A stretch of 64,000 bases of DNA from Piper betle. Its lineage: Eukaryota > Streptophyta > Magnoliopsida > Piperales > Piperaceae. Each line of letters begins with the position of its first letter. Position 1 is the first letter of the stretch. This document shows, in pieces, positions 10,582 through 22,460 of this stretch. Below the pieces are notes generated by a model. The model was not told where the DNA came from. It saw nothing but the letters and a program-made list of their open reading frames with translations, and did no database searches. Location: the NCBI GenBank assembly GCA_033002965.1, contig JAURVB010012900.1:28381-92380 (forward strand). The letters run 5' to 3'. The translations under genes and the position numbers were made by a program.

Positions 10582-10745
10582 AAGGTTTCCCAAAAGCTCA
10601 CATCTTATGACTCAAGTACTTTGTTGAAGAGTCCAATATTTATCTTTCTCCAATAGGGTATGTCATTAGGGAATTAGTGGACCTCCCTAATAAACCTAAG
10701 TAATCATTGAAAAAAAATAATGAACCATAACGGAATAAATTTTAG

Positions 10746-11663
10746 ATGGCAGGCACCCGAAGGAAGTCGAGCCAAGCTGCGCAGTCGGACACAAACCTTG
10801 AGAGTGTGTTAGGCCAAATTTTGACGGCCATACAGGGACTAGCGCAGGCTTCAGAAAATACCAGTTCTGTGGTTCAGAACATGGTGCAGAGGTTACCGGG
10901 ATTGGTAATGGGGAATGGAGCTCCAAATTCGGCTGCGGGTCCTAGTAACATCCCAAATGGGGATCAGGGGAGCGCCCAAGAGCGGGTAGGAATAGCTGAC
11001 CCGGGCGAGCGAGGAGAACTTCCAAACCCGGTGCCACCGGTAGTCCGACAAGTGGTACTGCCAGATGGGGATGACAGTGATCGATACACTGTAGAGAAAT
11101 TCCGAAAGAACGGAGCTGAGGTATTCATTGGAGGGACTGATCCAATGAAGGCGGAGAGTTGGTTGGACATTACTGAAAAAGCATTTAGAGCTCTCTCTGT
11201 GCCTCATCGCCATCAAGTGAGGTTGGCGACATGCATGCTTCAGGAGGAAGCATCCTATTGGTGGAAGTCCATGGAGAAGACTGTGTTCCATCAACGGGAG
11301 ATTTCGTCCATTCCTTGGGCGGAATTTGTAACAGCTTTCAATGGACAATATTTTCCTTAGTCTGTTGTCCAAAAGAAAGCACTGGAATTTGCCACTCTAA
11401 CTCAGAAGGATGATTCAGTCCGAGAGTATGCCCAAAATTTCTTGCAATTGGAGAGATTTGCATCTGGGAGTCTGGCAACTGCCTGGGCCAGAGCAGACAA
11501 ATTTTTCTGGGGGTTAAAGCCAGAATTGAGGAGTAGGGTAGCTACGGCGCTAAGAGGCACTATAACCGAAGTGATTGAAGCAGCCACTACTCATGAGTTG
11601 GTGTACGACTATGTCCGTGCACAGAAACAGGGGAAGGCTACTATGCAACATAAGAATGCCAAC
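10746..11663 (+). pseudogene. Element 2 gag, N-terminal part (one premature stop, then split by element 3)
   Basis: The frame starts MAGTRRKSSQ and runs through the gag capsid region (FIGGTDPMKAESWLD, then WWKSME) to an in-frame TAG at 11358-11360, between YFP and SVVQKK. One C-to-T change of a CAG codon explains the stop. The same frame then stays open to the element 3 insertion at 11664. Beyond it the frame resumes at 16890 in phase, because insert plus duplicated target is 5226 bases, a multiple of three. Gag forms the particle that packages element RNA. The copy is defective unless the stop is read through. Confidence 0.9.
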
Positions 11664-13269
11664 TGTCACAGGGCTGTATCGAGGACCCAATTTTTCGCCC
11701 TCAAATACAGATCTGTGCAGCGTATTCCCCTCCTAGGAACACTCAGCCTTCCACAAGCACGCAGCAACTTGCAGAAATCTGCAACTCGGAAACAACTCCG
11801 CACACGGTCACACTCACAGCCACGAACTCCTTTGCCACACCGATACTCAATATCGCTACCGATATGAGGATACCGGCTACCAACAAACAATGCACCAACC
11901 ACGATCACGCACCAGCCCGTGATCCAGCCTTCTCGAGTATCAGTACTCCTTACCGATCAAGTCTCGAGAGTCACCAAACACCTCGCTCGTGTTCGGTCGT
12001 GCCGGTCTCTGCCCTGCTCGTCACCGCGACTTGTCCTCGTAACTAAGTCACGTTGTAAACGTCGACCCCGACCTGGAAACAGACGCTACTTGTCTACATG
12101 CGACAAACAACAAGCAACACACAGAGATACGGGAAAATTCCCAACCTTATATTACAACACTATGAATACAAGGATACAAGCACTCGACCTCGTATCAAGT
12201 ACCTGCTCGGCGCTGTGGACAGCCCCCACACGCCTCGCCTTGGGCTACTCGCTCACCCTAAGACTACCCGCAAGTCGTGGACATGCAAGCCCCACAACTT
12301 GACCTCTCGACCCTCACTCGACAGGTCTAACCCTTCGGCCCTCGCAGCTCGAAGGAACGGAACAACACCGAAAGGAACCCTGGTCTAGGGGCAGCACCCG
12401 ACTGCTCCGACAGTCCCCCATTCTCGACCATGGTGGTTCTCCTCCCTCGAGAACCCGACTGCTCCGACAATCCTCCTTTCTCTACTACATGTTGTTCTCT
12501 CTTGTCTTGGCTGTTCTCTACACAAGGATAACATCTCCTTATATAGACACCCGGCTGAAGTGCTGCACGCCAACACATGCACCCCTTGGTGCTTGGTGTT
12601 CCGGCTTCCACCCCTTTGGTGCGAGCACGGTCACCTGGTTGAGACCCCTGGCTCGAACCAGCTGACCAAAGTATCAACCTCTGTGAGTACGGTCCAGCAA
12701 AACCATGCACATGCACGATAACCCCAAGTCCCGCAAACCGCTCCTTCACTTGGCTCGGTCATCGGCACCAACGCGCACCCATGCTACTCGAATTGCTCGG
12801 TAGCGCAAACATGCTCGGTCGTGGTGCTTGGCCATTCGCACCCATCGCTCCCGGTACTCGCGACTCCGCTGCTCGATAGAGTCTCCCGGCTAAGCTCGAC
12901 CTCGCACGCGACTGGAACCCGCCACGCTTGATACGCAGCATCGGTATGCTCGGTACTCCTTACCGATCATGACCGCTGCAGCAACTATCGGTACTGTCCG
13001 ATATCTCGCTCGGTACAGCAACTCCCCCGATAGACCCCATGCACCAAACAGCACCCAACTGCCGCTACGTACGCTATCGCATACCGGTCCTCCCTCGGTC
13101 CTCCGATAGCGCGCATGCACCACTGTCTGATCAATGCAAATAGCACGAATCAGCACTGGTTGTTTCACCACACTCGAGTAACCCCTGTTACCCATCATGG
13201 ACGTGGGAAATACTAGGAACAACCCTCAACCCTAGTGTCCCGGTCATGCCCGTGACTAGACCTGTAACA
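11664..13269 (-). repeat. 3' LTR of element 3
   Basis: 1606 bp; in element orientation it begins TGTTACAGG and ends CCCTGTGACA. A TATA box reads CTATATAAGG on the minus strand (12537-12546). Frames at 12098-12388 and 12327-12749 are chance readings in GC-rich DNA. Confidence 0.95.
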
Positions 13270-15276
13270 GTTCTCCCCCACCAATGAGAGCCGATGTCCT
13301 CATCGGAGAGTTTGTCACGGTCCATTTTCCCAAATCGAACTTGATCCTCCACCTTGTTATGTCCTCCGCCAAGAGATTCTTCCTGCCTCATACAAGAAGA
13401 CTCAGCCTCCCCTCGGCTTCCTCTTGGTATAGACAAACCTGCAACGACTCCGCTCTATGTACCATAGGCCCGCTGCTAAGTGGTACCAGCTCCTCTTCCA
13501 TTGCATCGTCCCCGATCTGTTGCGCTTCAGACCTCGCATGTACTCCTACACACTCCATCGACTATGCACTTTAGCCTCCCAGTTCATCATGAAACTCGGA
13601 CTAACAACTCCCTGTGGTTCCGAAAGTTGCTGGCTACAAGCACCCCCTTCAAGACTCTGCAATGTCGCTAGTGATTCAAGAACCTCGATTGGTTTTCTCC
13701 ATCTCCGTGTAAAGCACTGCTGGCTACTCTTCCAGCACGAACTCACCTCATCTAGTGGCTGTCTAGACAAGTTGGAATGAAGAAGTTTGGATTTGCCTCG
13801 CTGCAACCCAAACACGGTAAGTGAAACCCTAACTCCGGATTTATCACCTACTCCATCAGCTCGCAATATCTGCTCTCTAGTGTCTTTGGTCGAACATGGA
13901 GGTGGATACTCCATAAAGGCTACTAGCTTCCAGACTCTGTCCCCTACACTCCCAGTGCTGGACATTTCCTCCCTCCCGAGGAAAAAGCTGATCTCCCGTC
14001 GGCACCTCATCCCCGTCTGGTGGTACTCCAGATGCAATGAGTATCCTTGTGCCTTGTCAGTGATTTTCATCAACCAGTGACCCGAACGAACATCAGGTAC
14101 TTCCATCCCTCTCCATGGATGTACTCCCCCTGAATGATCCATGCCTCATGCATGTGTTGCTGCCTCTCCCCGTAGACAAAGGGATAGAGCACCCTCCTGC
14201 ATCTACGCAGCAACTCGTTCGTGTAATCCCGGACATACTTCCTGAAGTAGTTGGCTAACTTCTGGAAGCTCCATACTCGGACTACAGTGCTAGCCTTCAG
14301 CCAATCCACCCCTAGCTGAAACCTAGACTTCCCCACACGCACCTTGCCAACATTATGCCCAACGGACTCCACTGCTCTTCTCTGATCCATCCTCGGACCA
14401 AGCAGCACCTTCGGTCCTCTAGGTATCCCTGCTGACACCCGGGCTGGGGCCTTGGTGACCTCCACCAAGCGCTCGCAGCTTTCCTCTAGATTAAACCACT
14501 GTTTGATGTAGTCCCTCACGGTTCCTGTAAGTCGAAGCTCCTTCAAAGCCTCACTTGCCACCCATGCGGTATAAGTCGGCAAAACCTGATCCCTAAGTTC
14601 TCCCCTCATGGCCTCCCACGTCTCGATCATAGGACGACCCGCATGCTCATCGTCCTGGGTGCGTGTCCTTCATCAGCAGTTAAGAACATACTGGATATCG
14701 AGACTTGCCTATGAGTAGGGATCTTCGCAGCTCAAAAATACTCCTCCGAGTCCCAGATGAAGTTCTTCTCTCCCGAACTTCGTTGGCTTCCGGCACCTTA
14801 AGCCTTCCTGGTGTTTCGGCTGCATGGTCAGCAGCAATCTGCTGAGGTGAGGGGAGTAGTGCCCGCTTCAGAAGAGCAACATCCTCCTGCACTATCTCCA
14901 AACTCGCCCTGAGATGCTCCAACATCTCAGCCATCTCGTTCCTTGCATCGCTGGATTCCGGATGCTCGCCAACCCTCAACACCTCCTTGGTCAAGTTCCA
15001 GTTGGACAAACACCGGGTGATTATTATCCTCACCATTGGTCGGCCCTCCAACCAACACCTCCAGCCTTGCAACTCGCTCTCCGAGAGCATTTGTGGACCT
15101 CGTGTCCACCACCTGGTTGGTTCGTCGGTAGATCTGTGATGCCTTCGTGTACGACCATGCAATTCTGCAACTTGGCCACCCTACTCTGGTATACCGCTAC
15201 CTGAGTTACGCAACCAAGCCTCAATTCCGCTACCAGCTTTTGCTGTAGCGCCACTTGAGCCTTGCTCTGATACCTC
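13270..15276 (-). pseudogene. Internal region of element 3: fused gag and pol remnants
   Basis: Reading the minus strand, the primer site is followed by a gag start (MVDTRSTNALGERVARLE, 15112 downward), then in other frames a gag core (about 14630-14450: WVASEALKELRLTGTVRDYIKQ). A stretch resembling the end of reverse transcriptase follows (WSFQKLANYFRKYVRDY, about 14270), and a last piece near 13436-13290 reads like an integrase tail (HNKVEDQVRFGK). No protease, catalytic RT or catalytic integrase motif is seen. Large internal deletions therefore joined gag to pol fragments. It would need proteins from another element. Confidence 0.7.
15262..15275 (-). other. Primer-binding site of element 3
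   Basis: The minus strand reads GGTATCAGAGCAAG right after the LTR end: a tRNA-iMet-type site lacking the first T. Confidence 0.85.
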
Positions 15277-16884
15277 TGTCACAGGGCTGTATCGAGGACC
15301 CAATTTTTCGCCCTCAAATACAGATCTGTGCGGCGTATTCCCCTCCTAGGAACACTCAGCCTTCCACAAGCACGCAGCAACTTGCAGAAATCTGCAACTC
15401 GGAAACAACTCCGCACACGGTCACACTCACAGCCACGAACTCCTTCGCCACACCGATACTCAATATCGCTACCGATATGAGGATACCGGCTACCAACAAA
15501 CAATGCACCAACCACGATCACGCACCAGCCCGTGATCCAGCCTTCTCGAGTATCAGTACTCCTTACCGATCAAGTCTCGAGAGTCACCAAACACCTCGCT
15601 CGTGTTCGGTCGTGCCGGTCTCTGCCCTGCTCGTCACCGCGACTTGTCCTCGTAACTAAGTCACGTTGTAAACGTCGACCCCGACCTGGAAACAGACGCT
15701 ACTTGTCTACATGCGACAAACAACAAGCAACACACAGAGATACGGGAAAATTCCCAACCTTATATTACAACACTATGAATACAAGGATACAAGCACTCGA
15801 CCTCGTATCAAGTACCTGCTCGGCGCTGTGGACAGCCCCCACACGCCTCGCCTTGGGCTACTCGCTCACCCTAAGACTACCCGCAAGTCGTGGACATGCA
15901 AGCCCCACAACTTGACCTCTCGACCCTCACTCGACAGGTCTAACCCTTCGGCCCTCGCAGCTCGAAGGAACGGAACAACACCGAAAGGAACCCTGGTCTA
16001 GGGGCAGCACCCGACTGCTCCGACAGTCCCCCATTCTCGACCATGGTGGTTCTCCTCCCTCGAGAACCCGACTGCTCCGACAATCCTCCTTTCTCTACTA
16101 CATGTTGTTCTCTCTTGTCTTGCGCTCGTTCCTCTACACAAGGATAACATCTCCTTATATAGACACCCGGCTGAAGTGCTGCACGCCAACACATGCACCC
16201 CTTGGTGCTTGGTGTTCCGGCTTCCACCCCTTTGGTGCGGCACGGTCACCTGGTTGAGACCCCTGGCTCGAACCAGCTGACCAAAGTATCAACCTCTGTG
16301 AGTACGGTCCAGCAAAACCATGCACATGCACGATAACCCCAAGTCCCGCAAACCGCTCCTTCACTTGGCTCGGTCATCGGCACCAACGCGCACCCATGCT
16401 ACTCGAATTGCTCGGTAGCGCAAACATGCTCGGTCGTGGTGCTTGGCCATTCGCACCCATCGCTCCCGGTACTCGCGACTCCGCTGCTCGATAGAGTCTC
16501 CCGGCTAAGCTCGACCTCGCACGCGACTGGAACCCGCCACGCTTGATACGCAGCATCGGTATGCTCGGTACTCCTTACCGATCATGACCGCTGCAGCAAC
16601 TATCGGTACTGTCCGATATCTCGCTCGGTACAGCAACTCCCCCGATAGACCCCATGCACCAAACAGCACCCAACTGCTGCTACGTACGCTATCGCATACC
16701 GGTCCTCCCTCGGTCCTCCGATAGCGCGCATGCACCACTGTCTGATCAATGCAAATAGCACGAATCAGCACTGGTTGTTTCACCACACTCGAGTAACCCC
16801 TGTTACCCATCATGGACGTGGGAAATACTAGGAACAACCCTCAACCCTAGTGTCCCGGTCATGCCCGTGACTAGACCTGTAACA
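15277..16884 (-). repeat. 5' LTR of element 3
   Basis: 1608 bp, about 99.8% identical in substitutions to the other LTR by eye. TATA box on the minus strand at 16153-16162. The length difference is explained by three inserted and one deleted base near 16120 and 16238. Confidence 0.95.
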
Positions 16885-16889
16885 CCAAC

Positions 16890-17693
16890 CAGGGTAGTAG
16901 CAAAAACAGGTCTGAAGAACACCAGCAGCAGAACTATCAACGGAATGTCGATGGGAACCGGAAAAGGAAGTTTCAGGAGATTCCGTATCGACTATGTAAA
17001 AATTGCAACAAGATGCATTCAGGGTTATGCAGGGAGCCCCGTCGGTGCTACAATTGCGGAAGGACGGGACACTTGCAAAACGAGTGTCGTCAGCCCCTGA
17101 AGCAACAACAGGAGCAACCTGAAAGGGAGAAGACACCAGCTCCTAATCGCTACCCAGCACCTGCAAAACCAGTGGACAAAGGGAAGGCGAAACTTTTTGC
17201 AGTCGAAGTCGAGGATGCTGAGAACGAGGACCACACAGTTCGAGGTAAAATTCTGATTCAAAGTGTTAGTGTGGATGTTTTATTTGACTCGGGGTGTACG
17301 CATTCGTTCCTATCATCCCGATTAGTTAAGAGTTTAGGACTCCAAACGTCTACATTACCTAAGACTTATAGGGTCACCACCGCAACGGGAAAAGGGGAGG
17401 TCACAACGTTAGGAGTGACTAACCTATCCTTGGATATACAAGGGAAACCCTATGTGTGGAATTTCATTGTCTATGGGATAATAGGATTTGATGTACTGTT
17501 GGGAATGGACTGGTTGTCTGCACACCAGGCTTTTCTCGACTGTAAAGGGAGGAGAGTATTGACTAAACCTTGTAATTGTGAGATGGGGGTCATTTTCCAA
17601 GGGTCATGGAATGATCCATCCTCTTGTATTGTGTCGGTTAGTGAGGCAACTGAGTGGTTTGGTGAGGGTTGTAAATTTTTTCAGCAACTCTAG
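16890..17693 (+). pseudogene. Element 2 gag C-terminus and protease
   Basis: Continues gag in phase after element 3. A Cys-rich motif (CKNCNKMHSGLC) is followed by a CCHC zinc knuckle (CYNCGRTGHLQNEC), then an aspartic protease (VLFDSGCTHSFLSS, about 17273-17314) with a C-terminal GFDVLLGMDWL. The frame closes at 17691-17693, eleven bases after a T6 run. The pol frame is open from 17675 and continues the expected sequence, so one extra or missing T separates them. No canonical slippery heptamer is present, so mutation is favoured over programmed shifting. Confidence 0.9.
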
Positions 17694-20227
17694 AGGAGCC
17701 TGAGTCCAAACCCAAAGAGTTGTCCATGATTCCGGTGGTAGCAGAATTTCCGGACGTATTTCCAGGTGAACTTCCAGGGTTACCTCCTAAGCGGGCAGTG
17801 GAGTTTGTCATTGACCTAGCACCGGGAGTATCACCAATTTCTAAAGCACCATACCGCATGGCTCCAGCGGAACTCAAGGAGTTAAAGAGTCAATTAGAAG
17901 AGCTGTTGCAGGCAGGCTTCATACGACCAAGTACTTCACCCTTGGGAGCCCCTGTTCTTTTTGTAAAGAAGAAGGATGGCTCACTTCGATTGTGTATTGA
18001 CTATCGTCAGCTCAATCAAGTGACAGTCAAGAATCGGTACCCCTTACCGAGGATTGACGATTTATTTGATCAGTTGAAAACAGCCGGAATATTCTCAAAA
18101 ATAGACTTGCGGTCCGGATATCATCAACTACGGGTGAAGGAATCTGACATACAGAAAACAGCTTTCCGAACTCGCTATGGACATTATGAGTTTCTGGTTA
18201 TGCCTTTTGGTCTGACAAATGCACCAGCGGCCTTTATGTCACTTATGAACACGGTGTTCCACAAATACTTGGATAAGTTTATTATTGTGTTTGTGGACGA
18301 CATTCTGGTCTATTCAAATAATGAGGAGGACCATGGGAAACACTTGTCCATTGCTCTTCAAGTTTTGAGAGAGAATCAACTGTTCGCCAAATTATCAAAG
18401 TGTGACTTCTGGCTGAAGGAGGTGAACTTCCTCGGACATGTTGTCTCAAAGGCGGGAGTTGCAGTGGATCCGTCAAAAGTGAAAGCAGTCATTGATTGGC
18501 CACAACCTAAGTCAGTCACTGATATCAGAAGCTTCCTCGGTTTGGCGGGTTACTATAGGAAATTCATTAAAGACTTTTCCTTAGTAGCATCACCGATGAC
18601 CAAACTTACAAGGAAGGGGATCAGGTTTGAATGGAGTAGTAAGTGTGAGGAGAGTTTCCAGTCTCTAAAGAAGAGTTTAACAACTGCACCAGTCTTGACC
18701 CTACCAAATGGTAATGAAGGATTCGTAGTCTTCAGTGATGCGTCTCGGTTGGGTTTAGGATGCGTCCTTATGCAAGATGGTAAGGTGGTGGCTTACGCAT
18801 CTCGCCAATTGAAGATTCACGAGCAAAATTATGCGACCCATGACTTGGAACTGGCAGCAGTAGTTTTTGCCCTAAAGATTTGGAGGCACTACTTGTATGG
18901 GGCCCAGTTCAAAGTTTTCACCGACCATCAAAGTTTGAAGTATATCTTCACCCAAAATGACCTTAACCTTCGACAGAGACGGTGGATAGAATACTTGAAG
19001 GACTATGATTTCCAAATTTTATACCACTCGGGAAAAGCGAATGTTGTGGCCGACGCGTTGAGTCGGAAGGGCAAGATGGACAAGGGTCAACAACTAGCTA
19101 GACTTTGGGCTATGTCAGCTGAGGTGGTAGCTATTAACCCGGTGGAACGAATGACAGGAATACTGGCGAACCTGGTTATCTCCAATGAATTGGTGGACCG
19201 AGTTAAGCTAACACAAATGGAAGATGAGAAGCTGAATGAAATGTTGGACAAAACTCCCAACATTGTAGCAGATTCCAACAGTGTAATCAGATTTAGAGGG
19301 AGATTGTGTGTACCCAACAATGATGCATTAAAACGAGATATTCTGGAAGAAGCTCATCGTTCAAGGTTCTCAATACACCCTGGTGTTACAAAGATGTACC
19401 AGGACTTGAAACGAACCTACTGGTGGGTTGGAATGAAGAGGGATGTGGTGGATTTTATTTCCAAGTGTCAGACGTGCCAATTGATCAAAGCCCAACATCA
19501 ACTACCCGGTGGATTATTACAACCTTTAGAGATACCTACCTGGAAATGGGAGCGTGTCACATGTGATTTTATTACAAAACTCCCCAGGACTTTGAAGAGA
19601 CATGACTCTATATGGGTAGTTGTGGACCGTTTGACTAAGGCAGCTCATTTTATCCCCACAAAATCAACAAGGACTGCGGAATACTTAGCAGAACTGTACA
19701 TAAATAACATTGTCAGGCTGCATGGAATTCCGAAGGAGATAGTCTCTGACAGAGATCCCCTATTCACGTCACATTTTTGGGAAGTTTTCCAAAAAGCTAT
19801 GGGGACCCAAATCAAGTTAAGTACAGCATATCACCCCCAAACTGATGGTCAAAGTGAGAGGACCAATCAAACCTTGGAGGATTTGTTGAGAGCTTGCATC
19901 CTCGACTGGGGAGGAGATTGGGAGAAACACTTAGCCTTGGCTGAATTCACCTATAATAACTCTTACCAAGCCAGTATAGGAATGGCACCGTTTGAAGCCT
20001 TATACGGTAGGCCTTGTCGATCTCCATCATGCTGGTTGGAATCTACAGAGATGGTTATAGTCGGGCCAGAGATGGTGAGAGAAGCAGCTGAAAAGGTGCA
20101 ACTCATCCAGCAAAGGCTTAAGGCAGCTCAGGATCGGCAGAAAAGTTATGCTGATACTCGAAGGAAGGACTTAGAATTCCAAGTTGGGGAGTTCGTCTAC
20201 CTTAAGACCTCACCTAAAAGGGAGTGA
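17675..20227 (+). pseudogene. Element 2 reverse transcriptase, RNase H and integrase
   Basis: The first ATG is 17720. In order: the RT fingers ([20 protein letters not shown]), FVDDILVYS catalytic motif (about 18288-18314), [13 protein letters not shown], RNase H ([13 protein letters not shown] and the TDHQSLKYI segment), the integrase zinc finger (H-H and CQTCQ, about 19350-19480) and the integrase core ([24 protein letters not shown]). The frame ends at SPKRE with a premature stop where related copies read a glycine-rich junction, because one base is missing near 20219. The rest of the protein continues in the next frame. All catalytic residues looked for are present. Confidence 0.9.
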
Positions 20228-20607
20228 TCAGATTTAGAACATCAGGGAAGTTGAAGCCAAGATTCATAGGACCATTTCCAATTTTGGATCGAATCGGAAG
20301 TTGTGCATATAGATTAGCATTACCACCAAGCCTTGATGGTGTACACAATGTCTTTCATGTGTCAATGCTAAAGAAATATGTACGAGATGAGAATCACATT
20401 ATCACAAATTTTGCAGATTTAGAGCTACAATCGGATTTAACCTACGAGGAAAAACCGATTCGAATCTTGGCAAGGGAAACAAAGACACTCCGTAGCAAGG
20501 AGATCCCTTTGGTAAAGGTATTATGGAGAAATCAGGGATCAGAAGAAGCTACATGGGAGACTGAACAAGAAATGGCCAAAAAATATCCTAACCTGTTTGT
20601 AGCATAA
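20224..20607 (+). pseudogene. Element 2 integrase C-terminus with chromodomain
   Basis: Continues pol after the frameshift. It holds the GPF-type module ([12 protein letters not shown]), [13 protein letters not shown], and a chromodomain-like end ([17 protein letters not shown], about 20509-20559). Chromodomains of chromoviruses are thought to steer integration toward marked chromatin. Homologous decayed copies lie at 30003-30374 and 48551-48796 on the minus strand. Confidence 0.88.
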
Positions 20608-20693
20608 AATCTGTGTAATTGTTGTAACAAGAACTTATACCGAAGATGGATGTCCTTGGGAATACTATCATATTTCAGGGACGAAATATTTCT

Positions 20694-20706
20694 AAGTTGG
20701 GGAGAT
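20694..20706 (+). other. Polypurine tract of element 2
   Basis: AAGTTGGGGAGAT directly before the 3' LTR. The same motif precedes the 3' LTRs of elements c and g (complements of 29853-29865 and 48398-48412). Confidence 0.8.
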
Positions 20707-20719
20707 TGTAAAGACCCGG

Positions 20720-20777
<58 letters not shown>

Positions 20778-22460
20778 GACGCGGTGGGATCGAACGTTGG
20801 TATCCATGAATTTGTTTAAATTATTTACCCGCTACCCGGTTAATTATTAATTACCCGGTCAAGTGGAAAGTATTAGTTAACCGGTTAAGTATTTTTACCC
20901 GGTTAAGTAAACCATACCATTTAACCGTTTAAACTAGTAAAGTGAACCATACCATTTAAGAGGTTGAGTGAAAAGGTTAAGTGAACCGTGTTAATTACCC
21001 AATTACGCGGTTAAAGGAATTATGGTGAAAGGGTGCTTCCACAAACCCTAGCCGTCATTTATTCTTTATAAAAGGAGAAGGGGTCGTTGAACCTAAGAAA
21101 TACCAATGGATGATGGGGTGTGAGAATTTAATGAAGGGGTCGTTGAACTTAGGAAATACCAATGGATGATGGGGTGTGAGAATTTAATGAAGGGATCGTT
21201 GAACCTAGGAAATACCAATGGATGATGGGGTATGAGAATTTAATGGAGGGAATGGTTGAAGTGTATATATATGCAGGAGGAGGGAGTATTTCATCCCTCA
21301 TCTCCGTCCCAAGCGACCTCCCCATTACTGTATTAGGGTTCACGGGTCATAGTCAGACGTAATCACAAATCAGGTACGTATAATAGATAGAACATCATAC
21401 TTTCCTTGTTGGTAGCCTAGGTCGGCCTGAGCCCAGATTCGAATACCATGCACCGAGTGCTACCGGGGTCAATGAATTGACTTAGTCCGACACTGGGTCG
21501 TGTTATGTACATGAATTTTGTAATGCATCGACATTGTTTTGGAGTAGTGATAGCCACCCCATAAAAAGGCTACGGCCGGGGTGAGTGAGGCACAGCGATT
21601 CCTCCATCGCACTGGAGTGCAGTGATAGCCGCCCCATAAAAAGGCTACGACCGGGGTTTGTGAGGCACTGGCACTGGAGTGCAGTGATAGCCGCCCCATA
21701 AAAAGGCTACGGCCGGGGTGTGTGAGGCACTGGCACTAGAATTGGTAGTGAGAGCTTCCCCACAAACGGGGCATAGCAATCACCTGAGTGCAGTGATAGT
21801 CGCCCCACAAAAAGGCTACGGCCGGGGTGTGCAAGGCATTGGCACTGGAGTGCAGTGATAGCCTCCCCATAAAAAGGCTACGGCCGGGGTGTGCGAGGCA
21901 CTGGCACTAGAATTGGTAGTGAGAGCTTCCCCACAAACGGGGCATAGCAATCACCCGAGTGCAGTGATAGCTACCCCACAAAAAGGCTACGGCCGGGGTG
22001 TGCGAGGCACTGGCACTGGAGACGGTAGTGGTAGCCTCCCCACAAAAAAGGCTACGGCCGGGGTGTGCGGATCACAGCGGATACCTCCTCCGCATTGTTT
22101 TGGAGTATAGCGGAATCGCTGTACCGCATATTAAAATAAACATAAGGAAATAGTGGAATGTACTTGTCTTGTTTTATCTATTATACTACTTAGTGTTGTA
22201 ATCACTAACGCGGAATTGCCTCCGCAGGTATGCAAATACGAGATTAGGAGATTGACATCCAGAGTATGGAGCAAAATAAATATGAGGACTCTTTTTTTAT
22301 TTAATTGAGAAATAAGTGTGGCTGCTGGGAAACGGTCCAAGACTGTGGGATCTTTATATATGTTTTTGTTAAATAAAAAATGTTAGTCATATTTACTTAA
22401 TTGTGAGTAACACCTGGCCAGCTAGGCCCACAATATCGTGAAAAATGGCGGGTCGTTACA
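20707..22460 (+). repeat. 3' LTR of element 2
   Basis: 1754 bp. The TA run is about 27 repeats (20722-20775) against ten in the 5' LTR. It contains TATA at 21067-21074, three 56-bp units (21077-21244), a 62-bp-type minisatellite with an added unit (about 21543-22060), and the double stem-loop at 22190-22225. It ends GGTCGTTACA. Confidence 0.95.

Larger units (their letters stand above)
11664..16884 (-). mobile_element. Element 3: young, CpG-rich, non-autonomous Ty3/gypsy element nested in gag of element 2
   Basis: LTRs lie at 11664-13269 and 15277-16884, with the 5-bp duplication CCAAC at 11659-11663 and 16885-16889. The primer site (complement of 15262-15275) and purine tract (complement of 13270-13284) put it on the minus strand. 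I count three substitutions and four short indels between the LTRs. The internal region is only 2007 bp and has no complete pol. Base composition is strikingly GC- and CpG-rich compared with its surroundings. Confidence 0.95.
8925..22460 (+). mobile_element. Element 2: Tekay-type chromovirus, nearly complete but damaged and interrupted
   Basis: LTRs lie at 8925-10567 and 20707-22460, flanked by the 5-bp duplication ATTTT (8920-8924 and 22461-22465). Between them are gag, protease, reverse transcriptase, RNase H, integrase and a C-terminal chromodomain. Without element 3 and its duplicated target it is about 8.3 kb. Three lesions block the reading frame: an in-frame TAG (11358), a one-base shift in a T6 run (17676-17681) and a one-base loss near 20219. 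The chromodomain and primer site support the chromovirus call; Tekay is from motif recall. Confidence 0.93.

Noticed and set aside
12098..12749. Reading frames in the element 3 LTR
   Set aside because: They are chance open frames in GC-rich DNA, repeated in both LTRs and lacking any known domain.
17676..17693. Programmed frameshift between protease and pol in element 2
   Set aside because: No canonical slippery heptamer is present, and the copy carries two other disabling lesions. A homopolymer indel is simpler.
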